Translations under genes and position numbers: made by a program
The notes under the pieces: model-generated
The model's input: only the letters and a program-made list of their open reading frames with translations
What the model was told of the DNA's origin: nothing
The model's database searches: none
Shown here: positions 34,541 to 43,589 of the stretch, piece after piece
How the letters are laid out: each line of letters opens with the position of its first letter
Position numbering within the stretch: position 1 is the first letter of the stretch
Assembly: GCF_023821985.2 (NCBI RefSeq)
Contig: NZ_CP098805.1
Location: forward strand, 682,001 to 746,000
Direction of reading: 5' to 3'
Origin: Dyadobacter chenhuakuii
GTDB taxonomy: Bacteria > Bacteroidota > Bacteroidia > Cytophagales > Spirosomataceae
Length of the DNA: 64,000 bases

Positions 34541-35803
34541 ATGTATAATCAGTTCAAATCAATAAGTTTATCACATCGGAATGCGACTCTGGCAATCAGA
34601 GAACAGCTTGCATTGAATGAGGCGGAGGCGAAAAGCATGATGCTCAGGCTGAAAGATTTCTTTGATGTTTCCGATGTCCTTGTTGTCTCCACCTGCAACC
34701 GCACCGAAATATACTATTCCGCCGCGACGGACCTGAATGAGGAGATCATCAAAATGCTCCTGATCCAAAAAGGCGTTGCTGACATTGAGTCGTTCAAATC
34801 CTATTTTGAGCGCTTTTCAGCGGGAGAGAGTGCAGTGCAGCATTTATTTCAGGTTGCTACGGGCTTGCAATCGCAGGTTGTGGGGGATATGCAGATTCCA
34901 AATCAGATCAAACATGCATATCAGTGGTCGGCAGACCTTAATATGGCCGGGCCGTTCTTACACAGACTTTTACATACCATTTTCTTTGCCAATAAGCGCG
35001 TAGCGCAGGAGACTTTCTTCCGGGATGGAGCTGCTTCTATTTCTTATGCAGCCGTAGAATTGCTGGAAGGATTAATGCCAAATCCGAAAGTGCTAATCGT
35101 GGGATTGGGCGAGATAGGAGCGGATGTTTGCCGTAACCTGGCCCAGAAAAAAGGAACTGCCGAGGTTACCATCGTAAACCGGTCAAGGGATAAGTCGGAT
35201 AAGCTGGCTGAGGAACTCGGTTTCCGCGTGGCAGACTTTTCTGACATTGAAGGCGAGATTTCCAGAGCGGATATCATTGTTTCTTCCATTGTTCGCGATG
35301 ATCCTTTCTTTACCAAGGAAATGATGGTTCGCTTGCGCGGAATGTCTTTCAAATATTTCATTGATCTTTCCGTACCACGCAGCGTTTCCCCGGAAGTAGA
35401 AGAAATTCCTGGCGTAATGCTTTATACAATTGATTCCATCCGTTCCAAAGCGGATCAGGCATTGCACCGCCGCCTGGAAGCCGTGCCGCACGTGCGTGAG
35501 ATTATTGATGAAGCCGTTATTGAATTCAATGATTGGTCCAAAGAAATGGTGGTGTCACCAACCATTCAGAAACTGAAAGGGGCTTTGGAACAGATCAGAA
35601 AAGAAGAACTGACGCGTTTTACGAAAAACCTGACGGATTCAGAACTTGAAAAAGTGGAACGCATCACAACCAGCATGATGCAGAAAATCCTGAAACTTCC
35701 TGTGCTTCAATTGAAAGCAGCCTGCAAGAGAGGAGAAGCAGAAACGCTCATCGACGTGTTGAATGACCTCTTCAATCTGGAAAAACAAGCGGAAAAGCAT
35801 TAA
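34541..35803 (+). CDS. hemA: Glutamyl-tRNA reductase
   Basis: 420 aa from the ATG at 34541; a GTG one codon earlier is possible. Catalytic Cys52 in STCNRTEIYY, the GDMQIPNQIKHAY substrate segment, a Rossmann NADPH domain (VLIVGLGEIGADVCRNLA) and DLSVPRSVSPEV are all present, followed by the long helical dimerisation domain. It reduces glutamyl-tRNA to glutamate-1-semialdehyde, the first step of C5 tetrapyrrole synthesis. No other hem genes are in the window. Ends at a strong bidirectional terminator. Confidence 0.95.
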   Translation: MYNQFKSISLSHRNATLAIREQLALNEAEAKSMMLRLKDFFDVSDVLVVSTCNRTEIYYSAATDLNEEIIKMLLIQKGVADIESFKSYFERFSAGESAVQHLFQVATGLQSQVVGDMQIPNQIKHAYQWSADLNMAGPFLHRLLHTIFFANKRVAQETFFRDGAASISYAAVELLEGLMPNPKVLIVGLGEIGADVCRNLAQKKGTAEVTIVNRSRDKSDKLAEELGFRVADFSDIEGEISRADIIVSSIVRDDPFFTKEMMVRLRGMSFKYFIDLSVPRSVSPEVEEIPGVMLYTIDSIRSKADQALHRRLEAVPHVREIIDEAVIEFNDWSKEMVVSPTIQKLKGALEQIRKEELTRFTKNLTDSELEKVERITTSMMQKILKLPVLQLKAACKRGEAETLIDVLNDLFNLEKQAEKH

Positions 35804-35833
35804 TCAAGATTTTATATTTTTATGTATATCAAA

Positions 35834-35863
35834 AAGAAAGGATGGCATTTGCCATCCTTTCTT
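35834..35863. terminator. Bidirectional terminator between hemA and the ferritin-like pair
   Basis: Perfect 13-bp stem (AAGAAAGGATGGC at 35834-35846, complement at 35851-35863) with an ATTT tetraloop, flanked by A- and T-rich sequence, between convergent genes. Confidence 0.9.
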
Positions 35864-35903
35864 ATGTATTACCTTACCCTCCACAATAATTAATTGTTTC
35901 TTA

Positions 35904-36722
35904 TTACATTCCCATTTTCTTGATAAATGGTCCTGCTATTGCCAAAACCTCTTCCATAGTCAAAGGTTCGTCAAATGATTCTGTTACAGCGTCTCTGCTG
36001 ATGCCCACAACACCTGGTAGCGTAGCAGCGTCCAAACCAGCGTGAACTGTGTTAGACTCAGGCGTTGCGCCTTTATAAACTGCTTCCGGGAAACCTTTAT
36101 CTTGTGTAATCCAGCCTTTCATCATTGGATCCTTTTTCAGGTGACCGATGATTCTTCTTACCAGTGAAGCGTGACGTGCTTCTACTGAGTGAACCTGCAA
36201 TGCATATTCAAGGATCTGAGGAGAACCGATTAGGTTTCCTGCCTGTCCTTTGTAAGCACGTACACCTGTATCTTCCAAAGCAGATGAGATCGTGATGAAT
36301 GTCATGAAGTTAGTCCATGCATCTGGGAAAGCTCCACCATATGTGAAGTCAAACTGAGGACGGTCAACAGCAGCACTTCCCAAAGCAGATTTGAGGAATT
36401 CAACGTGTTGCGTTTCGTGTCTTTCGATTTGTGAGAAAACCAATGTGTATTCCGCAGGAATGAAATTGGTCATTCTGTTTGCCTGGAAGTAGAATGTCTC
36501 TTCAAGATATTCCAGCGTCAGAGCGAAATTAAGTATATCTGTTACAGATGGCGTAGCGGCATATGCCTTATTTACAATGGAAGCGAAAACAGTTGGGACA
36601 GCTGCCGAAGCGAGTGTGCTGCCTACACGATTCATAAACATGCGACGGGTAGAGTGCGCAAGACGCCCTGCTGCATCACCGTCAACTTGTTGAATGCTGT
36701 CTAGTATTCTAAAAATATTCAT
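35904..36722 (-). CDS. Ferritin-like domain protein, exported (second gene of a pair)
   Basis: 272 aa. The N-terminus has STRRMFMNRVGSTLASAAVP, a Tat-like segment set about 25 residues in. The Ferritin_2 core has the four ligand motifs LEYLEETFY, ERHETQHVEF (E-x-x-H), ALEDTGVRAY and SVEARHASLV (E-x-x-H), consistent with a di-iron four-helix bundle as in PCC13-62-type desiccation proteins. It starts 20 bp after the stop of its paralogue, so the two are co-transcribed. Role in the envelope (iron, oxidative stress or desiccation) is inference. Confidence 0.82.
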   Translation of the reverse strand: MNIFRILDSIQQVDGDAAGRLAHSTRRMFMNRVGSTLASAAVPTVFASIVNKAYAATPSVTDILNFALTLEYLEETFYFQANRMTNFIPAEYTLVFSQIERHETQHVEFLKSALGSAAVDRPQFDFTYGGAFPDAWTNFMTFITISSALEDTGVRAYKGQAGNLIGSPQILEYALQVHSVEARHASLVRRIIGHLKKDPMMKGWITQDKGFPEAVYKGATPESNTVHAGLDAATLPGVVGISRDAVTESFDEPLTMEEVLAIAGPFIKKMGM

Positions 36723-36742
36723 GTCAGTAAGTTTTTTAAAAG

Positions 36743-37441
36743 TTAGCGTGGCAGATCTTTTCCACTGATTTTATCCATAATAAATGGTGCAACACCGCTC
36801 AAAATTACGGACGGAGAATAAGCATTTTCCAAGCCCATATTGTTGATCTGTCCACCTGCGAATTCCAATGCATTCGGGTTGATCAAATCGGCGATTGCAG
36901 AAGCGTGTCTTGCTTCAACAGATACGATCTTACCAGCAACAAGCAGATAATTAACGTCCTTAATCAGCTTGCCAGCGCCGTTGTAAGCAGCTACGCCAGT
37001 ATCTTCAAACAATTTTGCCGCTCCAAGTACACTCTTGCGGTCAGCAAAGTCAATAGCAGAAAAATTAGGAGTAAGGCCTTTGATAGCGTTGCTGCCTAGT
37101 GCTGTTTTGAAAAATTCTCTGTGGATGATTTCGTGATCACGAATGTCGGTAAGGATCCATTTTTCCATATCTGTCATGTTCAGATAAGGAGTCATCATTA
37201 CTTGCGTGTAGAATGCAGCTTCAAGCTGTTCCAATGCATACGCATAATTAAGGATACCAAGATCACCTGTTCCTAGGTTTACAGTATCGTCGGATGCCAG
37301 ATCCTGCTCTGTGCAGGCACCAAGGATGAATGCTCCCGTGGCAGCGGCAACGCCCGCAGATCTCAGGAAGTAACGTCTGCCCACTTTTGATAGCATTGCG
37401 CCCTCAGAAGGTTCAGAAATTTGAGTTAATGTTTGTTTCAT
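36743..37441 (-). CDS. Ferritin-like domain protein, Tat lipoprotein (first gene of a pair)
   Basis: 232 aa. A twin-arginine signal (GRRYFLRSAGVAAATGAFI) ends in a lipobox ILGAC, so the protein should be exported folded and then lipidated. The Ferritin_2 core carries LEQLEAAFYTQ, RDHEIIHREFF (E-x-x-H), LFEDTGVAAY and SVEARHASAI (E-x-x-H). Export by Tat fits a cofactor loaded in the cytosol. Paralogue of the next gene; together they may form a mixed bundle (inference). Confidence 0.85.
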   Translation of the reverse strand: MKQTLTQISEPSEGAMLSKVGRRYFLRSAGVAAATGAFILGACTEQDLASDDTVNLGTGDLGILNYAYALEQLEAAFYTQVMMTPYLNMTDMEKWILTDIRDHEIIHREFFKTALGSNAIKGLTPNFSAIDFADRKSVLGAAKLFEDTGVAAYNGAGKLIKDVNYLLVAGKIVSVEARHASAIADLINPNALEFAGGQINNMGLENAYSPSVILSGVAPFIMDKISGKDLPR

Positions 37442-37671
37442 AATCAGGAAAGTGTTTGAAGTTTATTGTGAACCATTTCAGAATTTCCATCCTGGTCCTG
37501 GCAGACTTACGCTGTATAAATCTTTATGGATTAAGTATCAGGGAATTATCTTGCAACTTTTAGGAATACTATTTTTTGATTTTGTATTAATCCAATTTAA
37601 ACGAAGGATATTTGGTATAAACATTGTATTATTTACTTAAAAATATTTTTGAAATTCTTTAAAATAAATAA

Positions 37672-37707
37672 AAAAAAGGGCGCTATGACTAAATAGCGCC
37701 CTTTTTT
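37672..37707 (-). terminator. Terminator of the DUF4394 gene
   Basis: Stem GGGCGCTA/TAGCGCCC (37678-37685 and 37694-37701) extended by six A/T pairs on each side, 8-nt loop. Begins 12 bp after the minus-strand gene stop; the T-run completes an intrinsic terminator. The rest of the gap to 37441 is very A/T-rich and shows no gene. Confidence 0.9.
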
Positions 37708-37718
37708 ACCATGCTGGA

Positions 37719-39299
37719 TTACAACCCAAAGCCCAGTGCAAAACCTTTTACAGATCCTGCGAAATCAGAAACTTTCGTTGCGCTTCCGGTGGTCAGGTTA
37801 ATGGAGTATAGTCCGGTGTTTCCGCCTACCGTAAGCAAAGCGTAAGCCATGCCCGTAGTGCCGCCGATATCAAATCCGCTGGCTGCATCGATATCAATGC
37901 CCAACGCACCGATTTTTTCGAGACCGCCGTCATTTGGTGGATTTTGTTTGAATAATGAATTCGACTCGCTGTCGATATCATATAGCACCGTGCTGGTTGT
38001 GCCCGCAAAGCTGTTTGTATAGGCCGCAGCATTCACGAATGGCGTGCCAGGTCCCGGCACCAATTTCAATGGTCCGTCAAGCAGTGTAATGCCGCTGGTA
38101 ACATTGATTCGCAGATTTTGTCCTGTGTTGCTCACGATGCGCAGCCTGTCAGCAACAGGGTTGAAGTCGAAGCCGAAGCTTGTGCCCATTACTTTAAAGT
38201 TAGGATCACCAAGATAATGCAAGGGAGGAAGCGCTTTTGCAGCAGCTGATGCCAGATCAAGTCCGTACAGTTTTCCATCAGAACCCAGTGCGTGCAAGCG
38301 GCCATCCGCAGGACGGAAGTCGATTCCTTCGATATTAACGCCCATTGGCAAGCCTGTAATCGCTTTTTCGATGCGTGTTCCGGCATTCATCGGGTTGAAG
38401 ATCAGCAGCTTGTTGGAAGCATCAACCGCATAAGCAACCGGGCTGGTAGGAATGGCAACGCCAATGATCTTACCAGCAGGCAGGTTTCCGATTTTCGAAA
38501 GCGCACCTGTCGAAAGATTAATTTCGGCAAGTTCCCAAATGTTGTTAACCTTAACGGATGCAATCGCGTAGTTGTTAACCGAAGAAATATCAAATCCGCC
38601 TACATCCTGAATGTCAGTTCCTAACGGGCCAACTTCTTTCAAAACACCATCATTAGGAGGCATTTGCAGGAAAAGCTTGTCAACGTCCGGATCAATGTCG
38701 TAAAGCTGTGTAGTTGTTGCACCGGCAACATTGTTTGTATAAGCAGCAGCAGCCACTTTCACATCATTATAACCTTTCAGATAACCATCAAGCGCAGCTA
38801 ATGCGTTGGTTTCAGGGTGTAAACGTAAATTTTGCGCTGTGTTTGTAACCAGTCTGATGCGGTCAACAGTTGGGTTGAAGTCAAAACCAACCACTTCCGG
38901 GCCCGAAATGCCAGGATTAAATGGAACAGGGCTAATAACTGTAACTCTTCCCGGGTTAATGTCGGAGCGGAGATTAACGGTGTAGATGTGATTTTTGTTT
39001 CCAACTGCATAAAGCTGACCTGTGGCAGGGCGGAAATCAATACTCAATAATTTTTCATCCGGCTCTAATCCTGCGGAGATCGTAAGTGTGCGGATGGGCG
39101 TACCTGGGTTTTGTACATTTAATTCATAAATCTTGTTGTCGCTTGTTAATGCGTAAAAAATCTGGTTAGGAGCGCTCACCAGCGGCACCGGCTGGCTGTC
39201 AAGTTGGGTTTGTTCTGTACATGCCTGATTGACGAAGACCAGACCAGCGAGAAGCAGCGAACTGCCCGAGACGGAACGCAAAATTTTAGAGATGTTCAT
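37719..39299 (-). CDS. Lipoprotein with two DUF4394 repeats
   Basis: 526 aa from the ATG at 39299 (MNISKIL); the 14-residue upstream extension precedes the signal peptide. Lipobox at VNQAC. Two tandem DUF4394 units of about 230 residues each repeat the pattern IDFRPATGQLYA / IDFRPADGRLHA, FDFNPTVDRIRLVTNTAQNLRL / FDFNPVADRLRIVSNTGQNLRI, AAYTNNVAG / AAYTNSFAG and YDIDPDVDKLFLQ / YDIDSESNSLFKQ. Beta-propeller-like strand spacing suggests a surface structure. Function unknown. Confidence 0.85.
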   Translation of the reverse strand: MNISKILRSVSGSSLLLAGLVFVNQACTEQTQLDSQPVPLVSAPNQIFYALTSDNKIYELNVQNPGTPIRTLTISAGLEPDEKLLSIDFRPATGQLYAVGNKNHIYTVNLRSDINPGRVTVISPVPFNPGISGPEVVGFDFNPTVDRIRLVTNTAQNLRLHPETNALAALDGYLKGYNDVKVAAAAYTNNVAGATTTQLYDIDPDVDKLFLQMPPNDGVLKEVGPLGTDIQDVGGFDISSVNNYAIASVKVNNIWELAEINLSTGALSKIGNLPAGKIIGVAIPTSPVAYAVDASNKLLIFNPMNAGTRIEKAITGLPMGVNIEGIDFRPADGRLHALGSDGKLYGLDLASAAAKALPPLHYLGDPNFKVMGTSFGFDFNPVADRLRIVSNTGQNLRINVTSGITLLDGPLKLVPGPGTPFVNAAAYTNSFAGTTSTVLYDIDSESNSLFKQNPPNDGGLEKIGALGIDIDAASGFDIGGTTGMAYALLTVGGNTGLYSINLTTGSATKVSDFAGSVKGFALGFGL

Positions 39300-39439
39300 A
39301 CCATTTGGGTTGAGTGTGACAAGTAATTTGACACACCACATACGACCATCAACCCGATTTAGATCAATCGCATTTAATTAATTTTTAATGCGTATGGGGT
39401 CCAATTTAATGGTTTTTTAATGGAGATGGATCAGAGTTG

Positions 39440-41224
39440 TTATTCTTTGGACATCATGCCGATCATCTTATCCAGGTTGAGGCTCCTGGCCGAAGCGTCA
39501 AATATTTCCCTGTAAACGCCCTCTTTCTCATACAGTTCGGTGTGCGTCCCGAACTCTGCGATGCTTCCTTTTTTCATGACATAAATCTGATCCGAATCCA
39601 GGATTTGAGATAGGCTATGAGAAATGATAACAACAGTCCTGCCTTCTTTAATGGCATCCAGACTGTTTTTAATCTGCTCGGTTGCAATGGCGTCAAGGCT
39701 GGCTGTGGGTTCGTCGAGGAAAATGACGGGTGGATTTTTCAGAAAAAGTCGTGCAATGGCAATGCGTTGCTGCTGACCTCCTGAAAGCATTTGTGCGTCG
39801 GTTTCGTATTGCGCAGGCAACTCCATAATCTGATCGTGCAGATATGCTTTTCGAGCTGCGGCGATCAACTCTTCCTGGGTTGCATTCATTTGCCCGTAAC
39901 GGATATTTTCCGCAATAGACCCTTTAAAAATGTGGTTTTTCTGTAAAACCATTCCGATGGAGTTACGCAATGCGGGCAGATCATAATCTTCCAGAGGACG
40001 CCCGTCCAGCGTAAGCGTGCCGGAATCCGGCGCATAAAAACCAATGAGTAAGTTGATCAATGTGCTTTTTCCAGCTCCCGACAACCCAACCAGCGCAGTC
40101 GTTTGCCCGGATTTAATGTTGACATTGATATTAAACAATGCTTTGGTGCCATTCGGATAAGTAAAGGAAACATCGTTCAAGGCATAATCGCCGCGGATCG
40201 TCTCGGGAATAACCTTTCCACTTTGTTCAACTGCATTATCGGCGTCCAGTATTTCAAAAAAGCCTTCGGAATAGGTCAATGCGTCGTTCATCTCATCGTA
40301 GATCCGGTGCAGCTGGCGGATAGGGGCGGACACATTATTGAAAAGCAGGATATGGAACATAATCGCGCCGATGGACATCTGCTGATCCAGCACAAGATAG
40401 GCCGTAAGAATGATGATCAGCACGACGCCGATTTGCTCGATAAAGCTCTTAATGCCATCGTAGGCAAAGTTGGTGCGGCGCGTTTTGAGTTGCGTCTCCA
40501 TCAGCTCCATCTGTGTCTGATACTGCTTTTGCCCCTCAAATATTTCCCTTACAAATGATTTGATGACAATGATAGACTCGATCAGGTTGATCAATCCACT
40601 GCTTTTATTCTCTCGTTGCCTTTTCAGTTTGCGCCTTACGCCCTGCAATTCGCCCGCCTGCTTGTAACTGATCCAGAAGTAAACCGGTAAGATCGCAAGG
40701 GCAATCGCTCCGACATAAAAATTGGCAGAGAACATGATCGCAAGCGCAACGATGGAATTGGCAAAAAGCGGGAGAATGTCAATAAAAAAGTTCTGAATCA
40801 GTTTGGTAAGGCTTTCCACACCACGGTCTATGCGGGTTTGCAGCTTACCTTTCTGATTGTCATTGTCGCTGTAAAAGGCGAGGTTATAGGTGAGGATTCT
40901 GCTGATGGCTTCCTGAGCGAGATCGCTGGACACCTTAATCCTGATTTTTTCACCAAAATAACGCTGGCCAAAAACGATGAGCGAGTTAACAATTTCCTTT
41001 ACAAAAAGAATGAGGGAAATCTTGATCAGCAAATCCTTACCTTGAATGATGCCCCAGTTTCTGTCGAGCATTGCCTGCACGGAATCCACTGTATAACGCA
41101 AAACCCAGGGGTTAACCTGGGCAGTCACCGCGCCAAGCAGTGTAAGGAAGAGCGCGAAAACGATTTGTTTGTTATACGGCTTTACGTAAGGCTGCAGGCG
41201 CTGGAATATTTGCCAGATACTCAT
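39440..41224 (-). CDS. ABC exporter, fused membrane and ATPase domains
   Basis: 594 aa half-transporter. Six-helix exporter domain (about 1-320), then the ATPase with Walker A GLSGAGKST, Q-loop GMVLQKNH, signature LSGGQQQR, Walker B VIFLDEP and the H-loop His in IISHSL. It resembles MsbA/MDR-type exporters that act as homodimers. Substrate (lipid, drug or peptide) unknown. It follows the helicase gene after 59 bp. Confidence 0.92.
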   Translation of the reverse strand: MSIWQIFQRLQPYVKPYNKQIVFALFLTLLGAVTAQVNPWVLRYTVDSVQAMLDRNWGIIQGKDLLIKISLILFVKEIVNSLIVFGQRYFGEKIRIKVSSDLAQEAISRILTYNLAFYSDNDNQKGKLQTRIDRGVESLTKLIQNFFIDILPLFANSIVALAIMFSANFYVGAIALAILPVYFWISYKQAGELQGVRRKLKRQRENKSSGLINLIESIIVIKSFVREIFEGQKQYQTQMELMETQLKTRRTNFAYDGIKSFIEQIGVVLIIILTAYLVLDQQMSIGAIMFHILLFNNVSAPIRQLHRIYDEMNDALTYSEGFFEILDADNAVEQSGKVIPETIRGDYALNDVSFTYPNGTKALFNINVNIKSGQTTALVGLSGAGKSTLINLLIGFYAPDSGTLTLDGRPLEDYDLPALRNSIGMVLQKNHIFKGSIAENIRYGQMNATQEELIAAARKAYLHDQIMELPAQYETDAQMLSGGQQQRIAIARLFLKNPPVIFLDEPTASLDAIATEQIKNSLDAIKEGRTVVIISHSLSQILDSDQIYVMKKGSIAEFGTHTELYEKEGVYREIFDASARSLNLDKMIGMMSKE

Positions 41225-41283
41225 AGTGAATGTTCGGGGAAGCTAATTAGATTCATTTCAGGAGTTATCCCAATAACTATGCC

Positions 41284-42612
41284 CTACTTTTTGCCGGAGC
41301 GCTTGATAGGGCGTCCGTATTTCTGCATTTTTTCCTGCGCGTGATTTCTTCTGACGTTTACCTTCTTATTCTTATCTATCTTTTCGTGAAATGCACCGCC
41401 GCCTGCTTCTCTTTTGGGCAGCTTCACATCAATGCTCTTCATGTAGATCTGCGGCTCTTCATCCGGCGTAAGGATTTCTGATATTTTAAGGTTTTCGGGA
41501 AGATCTGCGATCGGGATCTGGTAATTCATCAACTCCTCGATCTGCTCCTGGCGTTCTTTTTCACCTTCTGTAATAAAGGAAATGGCTACGCCTTTTTTAT
41601 CCGCGCGACCAGTCCGGCCGATGCGATGAATGTAATTTTCAGGGATTTCCGGAATGTCAAAATTGAAAACGTGGGAAACTTCTGCAACGTCCAATCCGCG
41701 CGCAATGATGTCTGTGGCGATCAGAACGCGATAATTGCCTTCGTGAAATTGCTTAACAGTGTTAAATCTGTGATTTTGTTCCTTGTTAGAGTGGATGACG
41801 CCTATCTTGTTCAGGTAACCCATTTCCAGTTGTCCGAAGAGCTGGTCGGCCAGCTTTTTAGTAGCGACAAACACCAGCACCTTGGTCATATCCGGATTTT
41901 CTTCCAGCAGCAGATCCAGCAGGTTTACTTTGGTATAAAAGTTCGGAACGTAATACGCTTTCTGTTCAATGTTTTCCAATGGTGTGCCCACCGGTGCTGC
42001 CTCAATTCTTACCGGGTTATTAAAGTAAGTCTGCATTAATGCTTCAACCTCCGGCGTTAATGTTGCCGAGAAAAGCAGGTTCTGGCGTTTTTGCGGCAGG
42101 AGGTCAAGAATATTTTTTAGCTGCGTACGAAAGCCCAGGTTGAGCATTTCGTCCACTTCATCAATCACCAGTTTCTTAATTGCTTTGGTTTTGAGCGAGC
42201 CATTCAATGCCAGGTCGAAAAGCCGGCCGGGTGTAGCGACAACAACGTCTGCCCCGTTTTTCAGCTCAGCCATTTGTACTTTAATATTGCCACCGCCATA
42301 TGCTCCAACCACCTGCAAGGTCAGGTATGCGCTCAGTTTTTTCACCTCTTCCACCACTTGCACCACAAGCTCGCGCGTAGGCACCAGAATCAGCAATTGT
42401 GGGAGGCGATCTTTGGAAAACTCGATTTGCCGGAGGGTAGGGAGCAGATATGCGAAAGTTTTTCCAGTTCCGGTTTGCGCAATCCCGCATACATCTTTCC
42501 CAGACATCATTACTGAAAAAACCTTATGCTGGATCGTTGTCGGCGTTTCGTAATTCAGATCAGCGAGGGCCTGTAATAGAGGTTTGGTGAGATTTAATTC
42601 TTCAAAAGTCAT
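41284..42612 (-). CDS. DEAD-box family RNA helicase (RhlE-like, DEVD variant)
   Basis: 442 aa from the ATG at 42612 (MTFEELN). Motifs in order: Q-motif near ETPTTIQ, Walker A AQTGTGKT, PTRELV, TPGRLF, motif II reading DEVD instead of DEAD, SAT, ARGLDV and HRIGRTGR. A basic C-terminal tail (VNVRRNHAQEKMQKYGRPIKRSGKK) probably binds RNA. RhlE-type helicases act in ribosome assembly and RNA turnover. ATP hydrolysis residues D, E and D are intact, so the Ala-to-Val change need not inactivate it. Confidence 0.93.
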   Translation of the reverse strand: MTFEELNLTKPLLQALADLNYETPTTIQHKVFSVMMSGKDVCGIAQTGTGKTFAYLLPTLRQIEFSKDRLPQLLILVPTRELVVQVVEEVKKLSAYLTLQVVGAYGGGNIKVQMAELKNGADVVVATPGRLFDLALNGSLKTKAIKKLVIDEVDEMLNLGFRTQLKNILDLLPQKRQNLLFSATLTPEVEALMQTYFNNPVRIEAAPVGTPLENIEQKAYYVPNFYTKVNLLDLLLEENPDMTKVLVFVATKKLADQLFGQLEMGYLNKIGVIHSNKEQNHRFNTVKQFHEGNYRVLIATDIIARGLDVAEVSHVFNFDIPEIPENYIHRIGRTGRADKKGVAISFITEGEKERQEQIEELMNYQIPIADLPENLKISEILTPDEEPQIYMKSIDVKLPKREAGGGAFHEKIDKNKKVNVRRNHAQEKMQKYGRPIKRSGKK

Positions 42613-42696
42613 AGCAATGATTATAATAAAGCACAAAGTTACGCCTAATCTGCGGTTAGCGCGGCATCATTTGCTGGTATAAAGGGCAACACCAAA

Positions 42697-42732
42697 AAAA
42701 GAACCAGATGGATGATCCCATCTGGTTCTTTT
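42697..42732 (-). terminator. Terminator of the PorT-like barrel gene
   Basis: Perfect 15-bp stem (AAAAGAACCAGATGG at 42697-42711, complement at 42718-42732) with a 6-nt loop and T-run on the minus strand, 26 bp past the barrel gene stop. Confidence 0.9.
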
Positions 42733-42757
42733 AAATATGGCTAAGTAGCTTGGCTAA

Positions 42758-43399
42758 TTAACGCGTCCTCAATCTGCCGGTGTTGCTGTTGTAAGTTCCA
42801 AGCGGGAAGCTAAGACCAGCATTGATTCCGAAATTTTGGTTCTTCACATTGGTGTTGCCATCTTTGGTTACATCAATAAGGCCTAATCCATAACGTGCGT
42901 CCAGGTTCAGCCAGATTTTTTCCTGCAGACGAATGTTAATCCCTGCTCCGAAAGTCAACCCAAGGTCAAATGGAGAATAAACGCGGTTGTTGGAATCGCC
43001 ATTCAGGTTGTTTCCGTCTTTGTCCCGTGCGCCTACTAGAAAGTTAAGGCTTGGTCCCAGGAAAATTTTCGGGCGAACTTTGTCACCATACTGTCCGAAG
43101 AAAAATGTTGCCAACAACGGAGCCTGAATGTAGTTCAGGTTAAGCTCATTTGTCTTGTTGTTGTTCTGAGCGCCCATCTGCGTAAACAAGAGTTGTCCGC
43201 TAAATCCAAAGCCGGATTCTGAACTGTAATTGTAGAAACCACCGACCGTTATGCCTGGTTTCCAGTCCGTATTAGCCACGTCTCCCCTGAAATTAGCGAT
43301 GGAAACCCCAACAATAGGTCCAATGGAAACATTCTCTTGTGCTTGTGCCTGCGTTACAAACAATGTAACCGCAAGTAATAGAATAATACAATTTTTCAT
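42758..43399 (-). CDS. PorT-like outer-membrane beta-barrel protein
   Basis: 213 aa with a signal peptide cleaved near QAQAQ. Eight or so amphipathic strands with IGPIVGVSIANFRGD at the start and an LLFTQMGAQ strand follow the outer-membrane beta-barrel (PorT/OmpA-barrel) family. Small barrels of this sort act as structural proteins, pores or adhesins. Monocistronic, with its own terminator. Confidence 0.82.
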   Translation of the reverse strand: MKNCIILLLAVTLFVTQAQAQENVSIGPIVGVSIANFRGDVANTDWKPGITVGGFYNYSSESGFGFSGQLLFTQMGAQNNNKTNELNLNYIQAPLLATFFFGQYGDKVRPKIFLGPSLNFLVGARDKDGNNLNGDSNNRVYSPFDLGLTFGAGINIRLQEKIWLNLDARYGLGLIDVTKDGNTNVKNQNFGINAGLSFPLGTYNSNTGRLRTR

Positions 43400-43589
43400 C
43401 TGAGTAGGTTAAATATACATTTGCTGCAAAACAACAAAACATGTACCAACAGGAATGAAAAAACGCCCGCCAGTCAATGTGCTCATTGCAAGCGCAATGT
43501 TCGTATATTTATATTTAGACTAAACTCTGAACCGGGGAATTACCTCTACAACTGTATACGTTACCCTCAAAAATCGGCTGATTCACTTA

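Noticed and set aside
37452..37640. Plus-strand frame of 62 codons in the A/T-rich gap after the ferritin-like pair
   Set aside because: No start signal, no recognisable motif, composition of plain intergenic DNA.
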